Positions 36,401 to 45,129 of a DNA stretch of 64,000 nt are shown one piece after another. The stretch covers positions 84,983-148,982 of the forward strand of contig JAFVTS010000011.1 of the NCBI GenBank assembly GCA_017503105.1. Direction: 5' to 3'. The number at the start of each line of letters is the position of its first letter. The first letter of the stretch is position 1. This stretch comes from Clostridia bacterium. Its GTDB lineage: Bacteria; Bacillota; Clostridia; Oscillospirales; CAG-272. The notes beneath the pieces were generated by a model that saw only the letters and a program-made list of their open reading frames with translations, was not told the origin of the DNA and made no database searches. Both the position numbers and the translations under genes were made by a program.

Positions 36401-37023
36401 GTTTCAGAACGGGTGAGATGCCCATTCTTATCGGTGGATATTGCGCACTTTACAACCAGCTCGTCGTTTACGCGACGGAGATAGAAGGTCTTTGGGAATT
36501 CTGCTCGCTTCCCGGCGACTTCAGAGACGCTGACGGCGACGGAATAGAGGAGCTTCACTACGAATCTCTTGCAGGCGTTGGCGCAACGGTCATTCTGAGA
36601 GGCTGTAAGGGCGATGAGCTCCGTGCGGCTTGGCAGTTCGTTCAGTGGAACAGCAGCGCGGACGTTCAGGCGACCTACGGTAACAAGATGGTTGCTCTTA
36701 TAGGTCCCTCCGCTAAATATGAGGCTGCAAACCTTCAGGCACTTGAGGATCTTTCCTGGACCGCGAGCGAGAAGCTTGCCATCAGGGATCAGATGAACAA
36801 TATGTGCTCTATCGTTAACTATCCCGGTTCCTACATTTATAATAGATATATGAAGTTTGCGTTCCTCGACGTTGTTAACGAGGGCGCAAACGCCAAGGAA
36901 TCTCTTCTTGGTTATATCGACGCGATAAACTCCGAGATCACGAGAAAGCGCGAGGAGTTTAAGGACAGAGGTATCTGGTACGTCGGCAAGGACGGCCAGG
37001 AGACCCCGATAGAAAAATCTTGA
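33463..37023 (+). CDS. Giant extracellular solute-binding protein with carbohydrate-binding N-terminus
   Basis: The ATG at 33463 (GGAGG nine bases upstream) opens 1,186 residues. A signal peptide (M-K-R-T-V-S-Q-R-V-L-C-L-L-L-T) leads to G-A-S without a lipobox cysteine. Beta-rich regions, including a CBM6/35-like module (E-A-E-F-P-D-Y-V ... S-G-M-Y-K-I-S-M-R-F), fill the first half. A helical linker follows near 540-690. From about residue 705 comes a family-1-type binding domain (G-K-G-P-D-V-Y-I-G-L-G, Y-G-I-P-Q-T-M-S-F-S-M-M-F-Y-R, G-V-P-E-T-W-S-D-L). Usual binding proteins have 400-550 residues. It probably captures an oligosaccharide for the permeases downstream. How it is held at the cell surface is unclear. 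Confidence 0.85.
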   Translation: MKRTVSQRVLCLLLTVATLFGALGITVGASNGEYKGENSTAATLEEMQNLVGVTSYEQYLAEYATLAKTPNRKTPIKIFFSTDPDYVYKDGEYNILDFAREWDQNGKQKYTDFIDEKNEQNAVLVKDSPICGPDKDSLGYETWNDFTAEDAATSVYLPSMGTAAWKINITDDDIGMYYIKFTYYSAKTSESSTSSIEKKFLIDDKIPFDEAGRITLDKSWEYDYNSKVTKVEISAAEYSQGKASISYNNPVDEDGGYVKTVVHYERNEYTGKFYRVTTVSSIRSDKNNNSMAPEAVAVPTWSTYTIKDSSGYYTEDFMFFMGKGDHFISLVAERDPVVLKSIELIPVEVFSDSTSSTLKAYSEYRAQHSGKPQGSGEVQLEAEFPDYVSDASVAASNDNTSAGTFPTNHSSQLYNVIGENGYSTVGQWAAYNFYVPTSGMYKISMRFIQNALQGMFVCRTIKIAGKGYTNAGEAAIIPFKEAADLKFNYSKEWQSEFLGDGNGTDFEFYFEAGQKYTLYLECSLGSLKQSIQAVEHSLSIINDCYLQVLQLTGADADENRDYRFDEILPGVLRSFLEQAKALATEKQKLEELCGSNGSHIATLDTIALLLVQMGSDNGDNVAKNMGSLKSYLGTLGTWINNSKQSKIMVDALFIVPSGTEEVPREADAGFWSSLWFEIKSFFASFWVNYDEMGLTGEISEDVQKIDVWLATGRDQSQIWRSMIDANDGYTNSTGTAAALKLVTGGTLLPSILSGKGPDVYIGLGAADVINYAIRGAVRGISGNDPDLSAEDNSQFTTKYYTYRDESSNYTTTTEERTDKGELTFVTKPYSELVLTEKTKSVIEGKEEQVFAEAAVDTVRLLNVAYGIPQTMSFSMMFYRMDVLANLNVGVPETWSDLLSCLPIIQANNMSIGVDYIAALDFMIYQKGGSLWKYTDASKYDPMYAGAKIDLDSDIALEAFEYVCRLYSDYSFPVAYDAANRFRTGEMPILIGGYCALYNQLVVYATEIEGLWEFCSLPGDFRDADGDGIEELHYESLAGVGATVILRGCKGDELRAAWQFVQWNSSADVQATYGNKMVALIGPSAKYEAANLQALEDLSWTASEKLAIRDQMNNMCSIVNYPGSYIYNRYMKFAFLDVVNEGANAKESLLGYIDAINSEITRKREEFKDRGIWYVGKDGQETPIEKS

Positions 37024-37047
37024 GACTAACGAAAAGGAGATAATTAA

Positions 37048-37998
37048 ATGTCACGTTCAAAGACAGAGGCTAAGCGTCCTACACAGCGCAGCGAAATGTC
37101 TAAATGGCAGTGGACGTGGAAGGAAATGAAGAGAAACAAGACGGCGTACTTTATGCTCGCTCCGTTCCTTATCCTCTTCATCGTCTTCACGGTCTTGCCC
37201 GTTGTACTGTCGATGATACTCAGCCTTACTAACTTCGATATGCTTAATATACCCGATTTCGTTGGTGCAAAGAACTTCACCAGACTGTTCCTTGATGACG
37301 AAATATTCATCCTCGCGTGTCAGAACACTCTGATCTTCGCGTGTATCACGGGTCCCGTATCCTACATACTTTCGCTCTTGATAGCTTGGTTTATCAACGA
37401 GCTTCCTCCTAAGATCCGAGCGGTCGTAACGCTTATATTCTACGCCCCCTCGATCTCGGGTCAGGTTTACCTCATTTGGAAGACGCTGTTCTCCTCCGAC
37501 TCTTACGGATGGGTCAACGCGACGCTTATGAAATGGGGACTACAGTCAGAGGCGATACTGTGGTTTGAAAACGCTGATTACGTAATGCCGCTTTGTATAG
37601 TAGTCGCGCTCTGGACGTCTCTCGGAACCGCGTTCCTTTCGTTCATCGCGGGACTTCAGACTATAGACCGCTCGATGTACGAGGCAGCGGCGGTTGACGG
37701 AATCAAGAACCGTTGGCAGGAGCTTTGGTATATCACTCTCCCGACTATGCGTCCTCAGCTTATGTTCGGTGCCGTGCTTTCCATCACTCAGGCGTTCGGC
37801 TTCGGTGCTGTCGTTGACGCACTTTGCGGATTCCCCTCGGTCGACTATGCCGCTCATACCATAATGCACCACCTCAGTGACTACGGTGGACAGCGTTATG
37901 AGATAGGTTACGCCTCGGCAATTGCAGTTATCCTCTTTATTATAATGTTCGGTTGTAACATAGTAATAAAGAAAGCGCTTTCGAAGGTAGGTGAGTAA
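37048..37998 (+). CDS. Sugar ABC transporter permease, MalF/UgpA type (pair 1)
   Basis: This 316-residue protein has six hydrophobic segments and the permease EAA loop (Y-E-A-A-A-V-D-G-I-K-N-R-W-Q-E-L) that docks to the ATPase. The N-terminus matches the MalF/UgpA family (F-M-L-A-P-F-L-I-L-F-I-V-F-T-V-L-P). It pairs with the next gene. The gene starts 24 bases after the binding-protein gene. Confidence 0.92.
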   Translation: MSRSKTEAKRPTQRSEMSKWQWTWKEMKRNKTAYFMLAPFLILFIVFTVLPVVLSMILSLTNFDMLNIPDFVGAKNFTRLFLDDEIFILACQNTLIFACITGPVSYILSLLIAWFINELPPKIRAVVTLIFYAPSISGQVYLIWKTLFSSDSYGWVNATLMKWGLQSEAILWFENADYVMPLCIVVALWTSLGTAFLSFIAGLQTIDRSMYEAAAVDGIKNRWQELWYITLPTMRPQLMFGAVLSITQAFGFGAVVDALCGFPSVDYAAHTIMHHLSDYGGQRYEIGYASAIAVILFIIMFGCNIVIKKALSKVGE

Positions 37999-37999
37999 C

Positions 38000-38875
38000 A
38001 TGGCACAGAAATTAAGAACAAGAGGTCACAGAGTCGTTCTCAACCGTTCTAAGGGCGGTGACGGCGGAATCACCTTCCTACTCGTAATTCTCGGAGCGTT
38101 TATGTTCCTCCCTATGTACTACGTCGTAGTACAGTCCTTGAAGCCGCTCGATGAGCTGTTTATGTTCCCCCCGAAGTTCTACGTAATAGACCCTTCCTTC
38201 GATAACTTCAAGGATCTGTTTACGCTTATGGGTGACTCTTGGGTCCCCTTCTCAAGGTACATATTCAATACCGTATTCATTACGATCTGCGGTACTGTAG
38301 GTAACCTTATCTTCGCTTCGATGGCAGCGTACTCGCTCGCGAAGCTCAGATTCCCCGGAAGAAACGCGATCTTCCAGCTCATAGTTATGTCACTTATGTT
38401 CCACTCCACCGTTAACCAGGTAACGCACTTCATCATTCTCTCGGCGTTCGGCTGGATAGATACTTATCTTTCCATTATCGTTCCGTCGATGGCAACGACT
38501 ATGGGTCTTTACCTGATGAAGCAGTTTATGGAGTCCTCTGTTCCCGACACGGTCCTTGAGTCCGCAAGACTTGACGGTGCCAGCGAGTTCAGAACCTTCC
38601 TTACCATAGCGATGCCGATGGTTAAGCCCGCGTGGCTCACCCTTATCATCGAGTCGTTCAAGGGACTTTGGAACGCAGGTGCGTCAGTATACGTTCATTC
38701 GGAAGAGCTTAAGACCTTCAACTACGCGATAGGTCAGATCTTAAGCGGCGGTATTGCCCGTTCGGGCGCGGCTGCTGCGGCAACGGTCGTAATGATGATA
38801 GTTCCCATTGCGGTCTTCGTCCTCAACCAGAGTAAGATCATAGAAACGATGGGCTCCTCCGGTATGAAGGATTAA
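38000..38875 (+). CDS. Sugar ABC transporter permease, MalG/UgpE type (pair 1)
   Basis: The ATG at 38000 lies one base after the previous stop, behind AGGTGAG. An in-frame GTG at 37991 overlaps that gene and is less likely. The 291-residue protein has six membrane segments and an EAA-like loop L-E-S-A-R-L-D-G-A-S-E-F-R-T-F. The opening Y-Y-V-V-V-Q-S-L-K-P followed by F-P-P-K-F-Y-V is typical of MalG partners. It forms the first permease heterodimer with the upstream MalF-type subunit. Confidence 0.92.
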   Translation: MAQKLRTRGHRVVLNRSKGGDGGITFLLVILGAFMFLPMYYVVVQSLKPLDELFMFPPKFYVIDPSFDNFKDLFTLMGDSWVPFSRYIFNTVFITICGTVGNLIFASMAAYSLAKLRFPGRNAIFQLIVMSLMFHSTVNQVTHFIILSAFGWIDTYLSIIVPSMATTMGLYLMKQFMESSVPDTVLESARLDGASEFRTFLTIAMPMVKPAWLTLIIESFKGLWNAGASVYVHSEELKTFNYAIGQILSGGIARSGAAAAATVVMMIVPIAVFVLNQSKIIETMGSSGMKD

Positions 38876-38884
38876 GGAGGAAAT

Positions 38885-41149
38885 ATGAAAAGTAAAATTA
38901 CTAAAATTTTAATATTTGCCGTAATTGCGATAATGCTTTTCGGAACGTTCTCCGCATCCGCATTCGATGCCTATGACACGTATACCTATTCTATCGACGG
39001 CGAACCTATGATGTCTCCTCACGCTTATACCGCGAGCACCTCTCTTTCCTTCCAGGATATGAAGGTTGATTACGCGGGAACCGACGAGGAAGGTAAGATG
39101 AAGATAATCCAGGGTGCTCAGGACGTTGTTTCCGACGAGCGCGGATATATCTATCTTGCCGATAAAACAAATAACAGTATAGTTGTTCTTGATGCTTATT
39201 ATCGTCACGTAAAAACTATCAGCACGTATTTTGATGACAGAGGTCAGCAAAAGCAGCTTAAAGAACCCGAGGGCGTATTCGTTACTCCCGACAGGAACCT
39301 TTACGATGACACTGATGACGGTCGTATCTACATATGCGACACGGGAAACAAGCAGATCCAGGTCTTCGACAGAGAGTACAATTACGAGCGTACTATCTAT
39401 AAGCCCGCAGACAGGATCATCGACGCCGATTCCTTCGTTCCTCAGGCTATCGCAGTAGACCTTTACGGACGTATTTTCATCTCCTCTCAGCAGTGCTTCG
39501 AGGGTATCATCGTTCTTGCGAACGACGGTTCCTTCACGGGATTTATCGGAGCGCAGAAGGTTACTTACAGTATCCTTGACCGTATTTGGAGTATGTTCCA
39601 GTCGGAAGAGCAGAGAAAGAGGACGGAGCTCAACATTCCCACGGCTTACAATAACGTAACCGTTGACGAGTACGGCTTCGTGTATGCGACCATCAATTTC
39701 AAGGAAGCAGACGACCGCGAATCTCAGCTTTCCTCCATTGAGTCAAAGACGGCAACGTATTCTCCCGTTAAAAAGCTCAACTCTATGGGTAAGCAGATAA
39801 TGAAGCGTAACGGCTTCTTTGACTGCGGCGGTGAAGTTGGCATTCTTTCGACGGCTCTTCTCTCGACCATCGTCGACGTAGCCATAGGTCCCGCAGGCTC
39901 TTGGACCATCCTCGACAGTAATACTCAGAAGATCAAGCGTGCGAGAACCTTCACCTACAATTCCAACGGTGAGCTTCTCTTCGCTTTCGGTGACGTTGGC
40001 GGACAGCTCGGTAACTGCGTAAACCCCAAAGCTATCACGTATCAGCCCGTCAAGGTGTCGGAACCCGTTTACGATGAACAAGGCGGACTTCTCGTTCCCG
40101 CTGAGTACGAATACCGTCTTCTCATCCTTGATAAGGGCGGTCAAAGAGGTGACGAGCTCATCGTCTACTCTCCTACGGAATATTGCAACACTATAATAGA
40201 CGCTCTTGAAAATGAGAACGAACACAAGTATTCGCAGTCTATCGAGTGCTGGCAGGACGTTCTTACGATGAACAACAACTTCGACCTTGCGTATATCGGT
40301 ATAGGTAAGGCTCTTTACAATCAGGGTAACTACGAAGAAGCAAAGGAATACCTCGAGGTTGCTTATGAGGTTGATTTCTGGGCAAAAGCGCAGAACGCAC
40401 TCAGCAAGGACTTCACGTCCAAGTGGATGATTCCGATGGTTGTTCTCGTAATTCTCGTTCTCGTTCTGTTCTTCAAGTTCCTCGGTTGGGCAAAGAAGAA
40501 GAACAAGGCAACGGCTCTCAAGGTCGGAAGAAAGACTTACGCGGAAGAGTTGCTTTACGTATTCCATCTTGTATTCCACCCGTTCGATGGCTTCTGGGAT
40601 CTCAAGCACGAAAAGCGCGGCTCTGTAAGAGCAGCGACGACGTTCTTGGCGATCACGGTCATAGCCTTCTTCTATCAATCTGTCGGACAGGGTTATTACT
40701 TCAACCCGAAGGGAGAATCGACGTCGATTCTCGTACAGCTCGCGGCGGTTCTTGTTCCCGTATTCCTCTTTATCATCGCAAACTGGTGCCTTACGACACT
40801 CTTTGACGGTGAGGGAAGCTTCAAGGACATTTATATCGCTTGCTGTTATGCAATAGCGCCCCTTCCTTTGTTCGTAATTCTTTCCACCATTCTTACGAAC
40901 GTAATGACCGGAGGCTCTATCGTTTCTCTTCTCGTAACGTTCGGTTACGTTTGGGCAGCGCTTCTTCTGTTCTTCGGTATGGTCGTCACTCACGACTACT
41001 CAATAGTCAAGAATATCATTACCATACTTGGAACGATAGTGGCAATGGTCGTAATTATGTTCGTTGTCATACTCTTCTCGGCACTTGTAGTAAAGGTTGT
41101 AAGCTTCCTTATCACTCTCGTTACCGAAATTGTAGCAAATCTTTCGTAA
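38885..41149 (+). CDS. NHL beta-propeller / TPR / Yip1 membrane protein
   Basis: This is a 754-residue protein with a signal peptide (F-S-A-S-A-F-D). Residues about 60-430 form an extracellular NHL-type propeller (blades such as G-Y-I-Y-L-A-D-K-T-N-N-S-I-V-V-L-D and G-R-I-Y-I-C-D-T-G-N-K-Q-I-Q-V-F-D). A TPR-like helix pair follows (Y-I-G-I-G-K-A-L-Y-N-Q-G-N-Y-E-E-A). After a transmembrane helix near 515-535 comes a cytoplasmic linker and a five-helix Yip1-type membrane domain (H-P-F-D-G-F-W-D-L-K onward). It starts nine bases after the permease. The architecture suggests a surface receptor or scaffold that organises the transporter. Confidence 0.8.
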   Translation: MKSKITKILIFAVIAIMLFGTFSASAFDAYDTYTYSIDGEPMMSPHAYTASTSLSFQDMKVDYAGTDEEGKMKIIQGAQDVVSDERGYIYLADKTNNSIVVLDAYYRHVKTISTYFDDRGQQKQLKEPEGVFVTPDRNLYDDTDDGRIYICDTGNKQIQVFDREYNYERTIYKPADRIIDADSFVPQAIAVDLYGRIFISSQQCFEGIIVLANDGSFTGFIGAQKVTYSILDRIWSMFQSEEQRKRTELNIPTAYNNVTVDEYGFVYATINFKEADDRESQLSSIESKTATYSPVKKLNSMGKQIMKRNGFFDCGGEVGILSTALLSTIVDVAIGPAGSWTILDSNTQKIKRARTFTYNSNGELLFAFGDVGGQLGNCVNPKAITYQPVKVSEPVYDEQGGLLVPAEYEYRLLILDKGGQRGDELIVYSPTEYCNTIIDALENENEHKYSQSIECWQDVLTMNNNFDLAYIGIGKALYNQGNYEEAKEYLEVAYEVDFWAKAQNALSKDFTSKWMIPMVVLVILVLVLFFKFLGWAKKKNKATALKVGRKTYAEELLYVFHLVFHPFDGFWDLKHEKRGSVRAATTFLAITVIAFFYQSVGQGYYFNPKGESTSILVQLAAVLVPVFLFIIANWCLTTLFDGEGSFKDIYIACCYAIAPLPLFVILSTILTNVMTGGSIVSLLVTFGYVWAALLLFFGMVVTHDYSIVKNIITILGTIVAMVVIMFVVILFSALVVKVVSFLITLVTEIVANLS

Positions 41150-41165
41150 GCAGTAGGAGGTAAAA

Positions 41166-44100
41166 ATGAAATTTAACAGAATATTATCTATGCTGCTTGC
41201 GGTAGTAATGCTCACGACCGCGATGATAGCGGCAGTTCCCCAGGTAACAGCGAATGCGGCGAGCAGCGCTCCCGCAGACACGTCTAACCTCGCTCCTAAT
41301 ATGTATATCGGAGACGATGAAGAAAACTTCAAGACGATCGCTAAGTTCAAAAACCAATTGGATTATAATTCCGCGGCAGAAATGCTCGCGACCGAGCTTG
41401 CGGCAAACCAGCTCGTTTACGCAAACTCGCCTGACGGAAATTACACGGTCTACGTAAACGTCTACACGGGCTTTATGTACTATGTGAACCGCGTAACGGG
41501 TCAGGTTCTTATGAGTAACGACTATAACTACAAGGAAACGACCGGTGTCGTTTCTGAGATGCTCTCTCAGGTAATAGTCGAGTACTATCCTGTCACGGCT
41601 ACTCCCGAAACGGCAAAGCAGCTTGACAGCTACAGAGATTCCGCCATCCGTAACCAGATCCAGGTAACCAAGCTTACCAACGGTCTCAGAGTCAACTACA
41701 CCCTCGGTGATACGACTCTCAGATATCTCGTTCCCGGCGCGATCTCCTCTCAGCGCTTCTATAACAACATCCTAACCCCCATCCTGAGTGCATACCTCAC
41801 TGAGGTAATTAAGGGTATTGAAGCAATCGACGTTCACCCTCTGAAGCCGATTTACAATCCCGCCCGTAGGAGTGACGATCCGTATAAGTCTGCCAACGCG
41901 TTCTTCTACGACTACCTTACTTATTATAAGGCGGGCGGAAAGTATAGTGGACAGACCGATCTTTTCGATTTCGCAGCATACGTTATGGAGAAGGATGCCT
42001 CGGCTTCACAGCCACTAAAGACCGACTTCGTAAAGTCTAACGCCATTGAGCATTTTTATGAGGTTATTCACAACCTTCGCCTTCTTTTCAATATCAACGA
42101 AGAGCTGTACTTCTGCAACGCGCATAAGAGGCTCGGAGTACACAACGAGCAGACGGGCGAGCACCGTTGCCCCGAGTGTAACGCGGTACTTGAACAGAAG
42201 ACCGTCGCAGATTTCCTCTTCTTCGACAAGACGGGTGCTATCAATCGTAACGCGCTTAGTATGTACCTTAGGCTCGTTAGTAAAATCGTTACCGAGTTCG
42301 ACACGTTGTCCGGCACGAATAACACTATGGAGAACCCCTTGCAGGAAGAAGTTTTCGCACCTCTTCTCAACCTCGTAAACTATTACAAAAAGGCAGATGA
42401 CGGCGATTATCTTCTTTGCACCATTAAGCCCGGTGCTCAAGGCGACGTCGAGTTTGAAAAAAGCGAAAAGATTATTGAAACCTATTGTCTTTTCGTTGAA
42501 AATCCTACGTACACCTTCAACGATATGTTCAGAGATGAGAAGGAGTGGGGCTACGTTCACCAGTTTGCGAGCAAGGAAGTCTTCAGGTGTGCTCTTGAGT
42601 ATACCTTCAACGAGGACGGTTCGCTTTGCGTAACTCTTCCCGCAAACTCAATAGCGTTTGATGAATCATCCTTCGTTCTTAAGTCTATCACTACTCTTAA
42701 GTATTTCGGCTCGGGATCTCTCCTCGTCAAAGATGAGAACGGTCAGAAGAGCGGTTACGTCTTCTATCCCGACGGAAGCGGTGCTATCATCAACTACTCC
42801 GATTTCCTTACAAGACCTCTTGTAAGCCACGCTCAGATCTACGGTATCGACCACGCTTATTCCGATATATACAGCATTACCGGTGACTACAGAGAGCAGG
42901 TAACTCTCCCCGTTTACGGAATGGTTTATACCGAAAACGTTACCGATCCCGAAACTCTTGCGGCAACAGGCGCAACAACTCTTAACAACGGCTTCTTTGC
43001 AGTTATAGAGGAGGGAGCCGCGCTCGCAACGCTTTGGACGGAATTTAAGTCCACGAGCTGTAAGCTTGCGATAGTATACCCGCAGTATAAGCCGTATCCT
43101 TCGGATACTTACGACCTTTCTCAGACGCTTTCCGTAAGCGGACTTTCGTCCTACACGATGGTTTCTGAGTCTAAGTACAACGGTTCTTACAAGACGAGAA
43201 TCACGATGCTTGCCGATGAGAAGCTTAACAGCGCTTACGGCTATGGCAATTACGATGCGTCTTACGTAGGTATGGCTGAGTGCTACCGCGATCTTCTTAA
43301 GTCTACGGGCGCTATCAGCGCGATCTCCGCACTTGGAAACGACCTTCCTCTTTATATCGAGGCGTTCGGTTCTATGGAGGTTACCGAAAAGATCCTTTCG
43401 TTCCCCGTAGAGGTTTCTATGGAGCTTACCACCTTTGACGATATTCGCACGATGTACGATCAGTTCGCAGACGCGAAGAAGGTTCTTCACGACAAGGCGA
43501 CCGAGTATCAGAACAAGGCGAATGCAGAGGTGAAGGATCTCACCGTCAAGGCGCTTTACCAGCAAAAGGCTAATGAATACCTCGCTCTTGAGGCAAAGAT
43601 CTCTAATATCACCAACGTCAACTTCCGTCTTACAGGTTTTGCCAACGGCGGTATGGAATATACCTACCCCTCGAAGGTGAAATGGGATTCTGTCGTAGGT
43701 GGCAAGGATGGCTTTGAGTCTCTCCTTAATTATTCCGAGGAGGTCGCAGGCAGAACCAATTCCACACTCGGCATTTATCCCGATTTCGATTTCCTTTATA
43801 TTTCGAATACGTCGCTCTTCGACGGTGTGTCCACGAGCAAGGTTGCCGCGAAGCTGATAGATAACCGTTATGCGGCAAAGCAGCTTTACAATTCGGTAAC
43901 TCACGCATACGAAAGCTTCCTTACCAAGATCGTTTCGGCAGATGCTCTTGCTGAACTTTATACTAAGTTTAACGCAGACTTCTCCGAGTTCAATATCAAG
44001 ACGATCTCCGTTTCCACTCTCGGTTCGGACGTTAACTCCAACTTCGATGATGAAAACCCCATTAACCGTGACGATGCGACCGCGTATATCTCCGAGCTTC

Positions 44101-45116
44101 TCAGGGCTATGCGTGACGACGGTTACAGTATGATGGTCAATAAGGGTAATGCTTACTCCATCGAATATGCATCTCATATAATCGATGCGTACATCGATTC
44201 GAGCCATATGACCACCGCATCTTACACTATACCGTTCTACGGAATGGTTCTTCACGGATACGTTAACTATACGGGTAACGCGCTGAACTATTCGGGCGAT
44301 CCTTCGTATGACGTTCTCCGTTCTATCGAGAGCGGCGCGTCGCTCTACTACATTCTTTGCTATCAGAATACCGAAAAGCTTAAAGATAATCTTGAGCTTA
44401 ATAAGTATTACGGTGTCAGCTACACTAACTGGTTTGACAAGATAGTTGAGCAGTATGCAACGATCAACGGCGCAATAGGCGCTCTTCAGAATTATGAGAT
44501 CGTAGATCACAAGATCCTTAAGGTCGAGCGCGTTATTGACGCGGACGAGCGCAAGGCGGCTTATGATCTTCTCGTAAGCGAGTTCATTGAGAACGTCAAG
44601 GCTCAGATCGTCTCCGACGTTTCCGCAGCGTTTGCTGAAATGACCGCAAACGGCGAGTTCGGCAAGGGCGTAAAGGTAACTATTGATAACGCGGCTGTTA
44701 TCGAGGCGGCAAAGAGCTTGCTCAACCTCGTTGACAATAAGCAGATTTCCGCAGAGTTTGCAGAGAATGTTTGTGCAGAGATAGACTCTTACCTGAACGT
44801 TCTTGAAGAAGAGCTTTGCGAAAGATATATGATAGCAGGCACCGAGCCCGGACGCGAAGTGGCATTTGACCGCGTCCAAAAATACGAATCCAAGTATAAC
44901 TACATCACTAACTCTTACTCTACCGATGGCGTTAATTACGTAGAAACTCAGTACACGCTTGATAACTATAACGTAGTTATGGTAACCTACAGAGATCCCA
45001 AGAGCGGTCACGAGGTCAAGTTTGTGCTCAACTTCAATATTTACAGCGTTATCGTAAATATCGAAGGCGAAGACGCGTTTGTACTTGGTAAGTATGAATT
45101 TGAAACATTAAATTAA
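41166..45116 (+). CDS. DUF5696 exoprotein, probable glycan-processing enzyme
   Basis: This 1,316-residue secreted protein has a signal peptide ending A-N-A-A-S and no lipobox. Around residues 316-343 a His/Cys segment with C-P-E-C resembles a zinc ribbon. Near residue 535 lies Y-P-D-G-S-G-A-I-I-N, which I recall as the hallmark of DUF5696, followed by L-P-V-Y-G-M-V-Y. Later segments (R-L-T-G-F-A-N-G-G-M-E-Y, G-I-Y-P-D-F-D-F-L-Y-I-S) look like strands of a TIM-barrel glycoside hydrolase. Family members sit beside sugar ABC transporters in Clostridia and Paenibacillus. A polysaccharide-cleaving role is inferred, not shown. No dockerin or anchor is visible. Confidence 0.72.
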   Translation: MKFNRILSMLLAVVMLTTAMIAAVPQVTANAASSAPADTSNLAPNMYIGDDEENFKTIAKFKNQLDYNSAAEMLATELAANQLVYANSPDGNYTVYVNVYTGFMYYVNRVTGQVLMSNDYNYKETTGVVSEMLSQVIVEYYPVTATPETAKQLDSYRDSAIRNQIQVTKLTNGLRVNYTLGDTTLRYLVPGAISSQRFYNNILTPILSAYLTEVIKGIEAIDVHPLKPIYNPARRSDDPYKSANAFFYDYLTYYKAGGKYSGQTDLFDFAAYVMEKDASASQPLKTDFVKSNAIEHFYEVIHNLRLLFNINEELYFCNAHKRLGVHNEQTGEHRCPECNAVLEQKTVADFLFFDKTGAINRNALSMYLRLVSKIVTEFDTLSGTNNTMENPLQEEVFAPLLNLVNYYKKADDGDYLLCTIKPGAQGDVEFEKSEKIIETYCLFVENPTYTFNDMFRDEKEWGYVHQFASKEVFRCALEYTFNEDGSLCVTLPANSIAFDESSFVLKSITTLKYFGSGSLLVKDENGQKSGYVFYPDGSGAIINYSDFLTRPLVSHAQIYGIDHAYSDIYSITGDYREQVTLPVYGMVYTENVTDPETLAATGATTLNNGFFAVIEEGAALATLWTEFKSTSCKLAIVYPQYKPYPSDTYDLSQTLSVSGLSSYTMVSESKYNGSYKTRITMLADEKLNSAYGYGNYDASYVGMAECYRDLLKSTGAISAISALGNDLPLYIEAFGSMEVTEKILSFPVEVSMELTTFDDIRTMYDQFADAKKVLHDKATEYQNKANAEVKDLTVKALYQQKANEYLALEAKISNITNVNFRLTGFANGGMEYTYPSKVKWDSVVGGKDGFESLLNYSEEVAGRTNSTLGIYPDFDFLYISNTSLFDGVSTSKVAAKLIDNRYAAKQLYNSVTHAYESFLTKIVSADALAELYTKFNADFSEFNIKTISVSTLGSDVNSNFDDENPINRDDATAYISELLRAMRDDGYSMMVNKGNAYSIEYASHIIDAYIDSSHMTTASYTIPFYGMVLHGYVNYTGNALNYSGDPSYDVLRSIESGASLYYILCYQNTEKLKDNLELNKYYGVSYTNWFDKIVEQYATINGAIGALQNYEIVDHKILKVERVIDADERKAAYDLLVSEFIENVKAQIVSDVSAAFAEMTANGEFGKGVKVTIDNAAVIEAAKSLLNLVDNKQISAEFAENVCAEIDSYLNVLEEELCERYMIAGTEPGREVAFDRVQKYESKYNYITNSYSTDGVNYVETQYTLDNYNVVMVTYRDPKSGHEVKFVLNFNIYSVIVNIEGEDAFVLGKYEFETLN

Positions 45117-45129
45117 GGAGGGACGTAAA

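Noticed and set aside
42666-45011. 781-codon open frame antisense to the DUF5696 gene
   Set aside because: It is a shadow of codon bias in the sense gene. It has no start signal and no recognisable domains.
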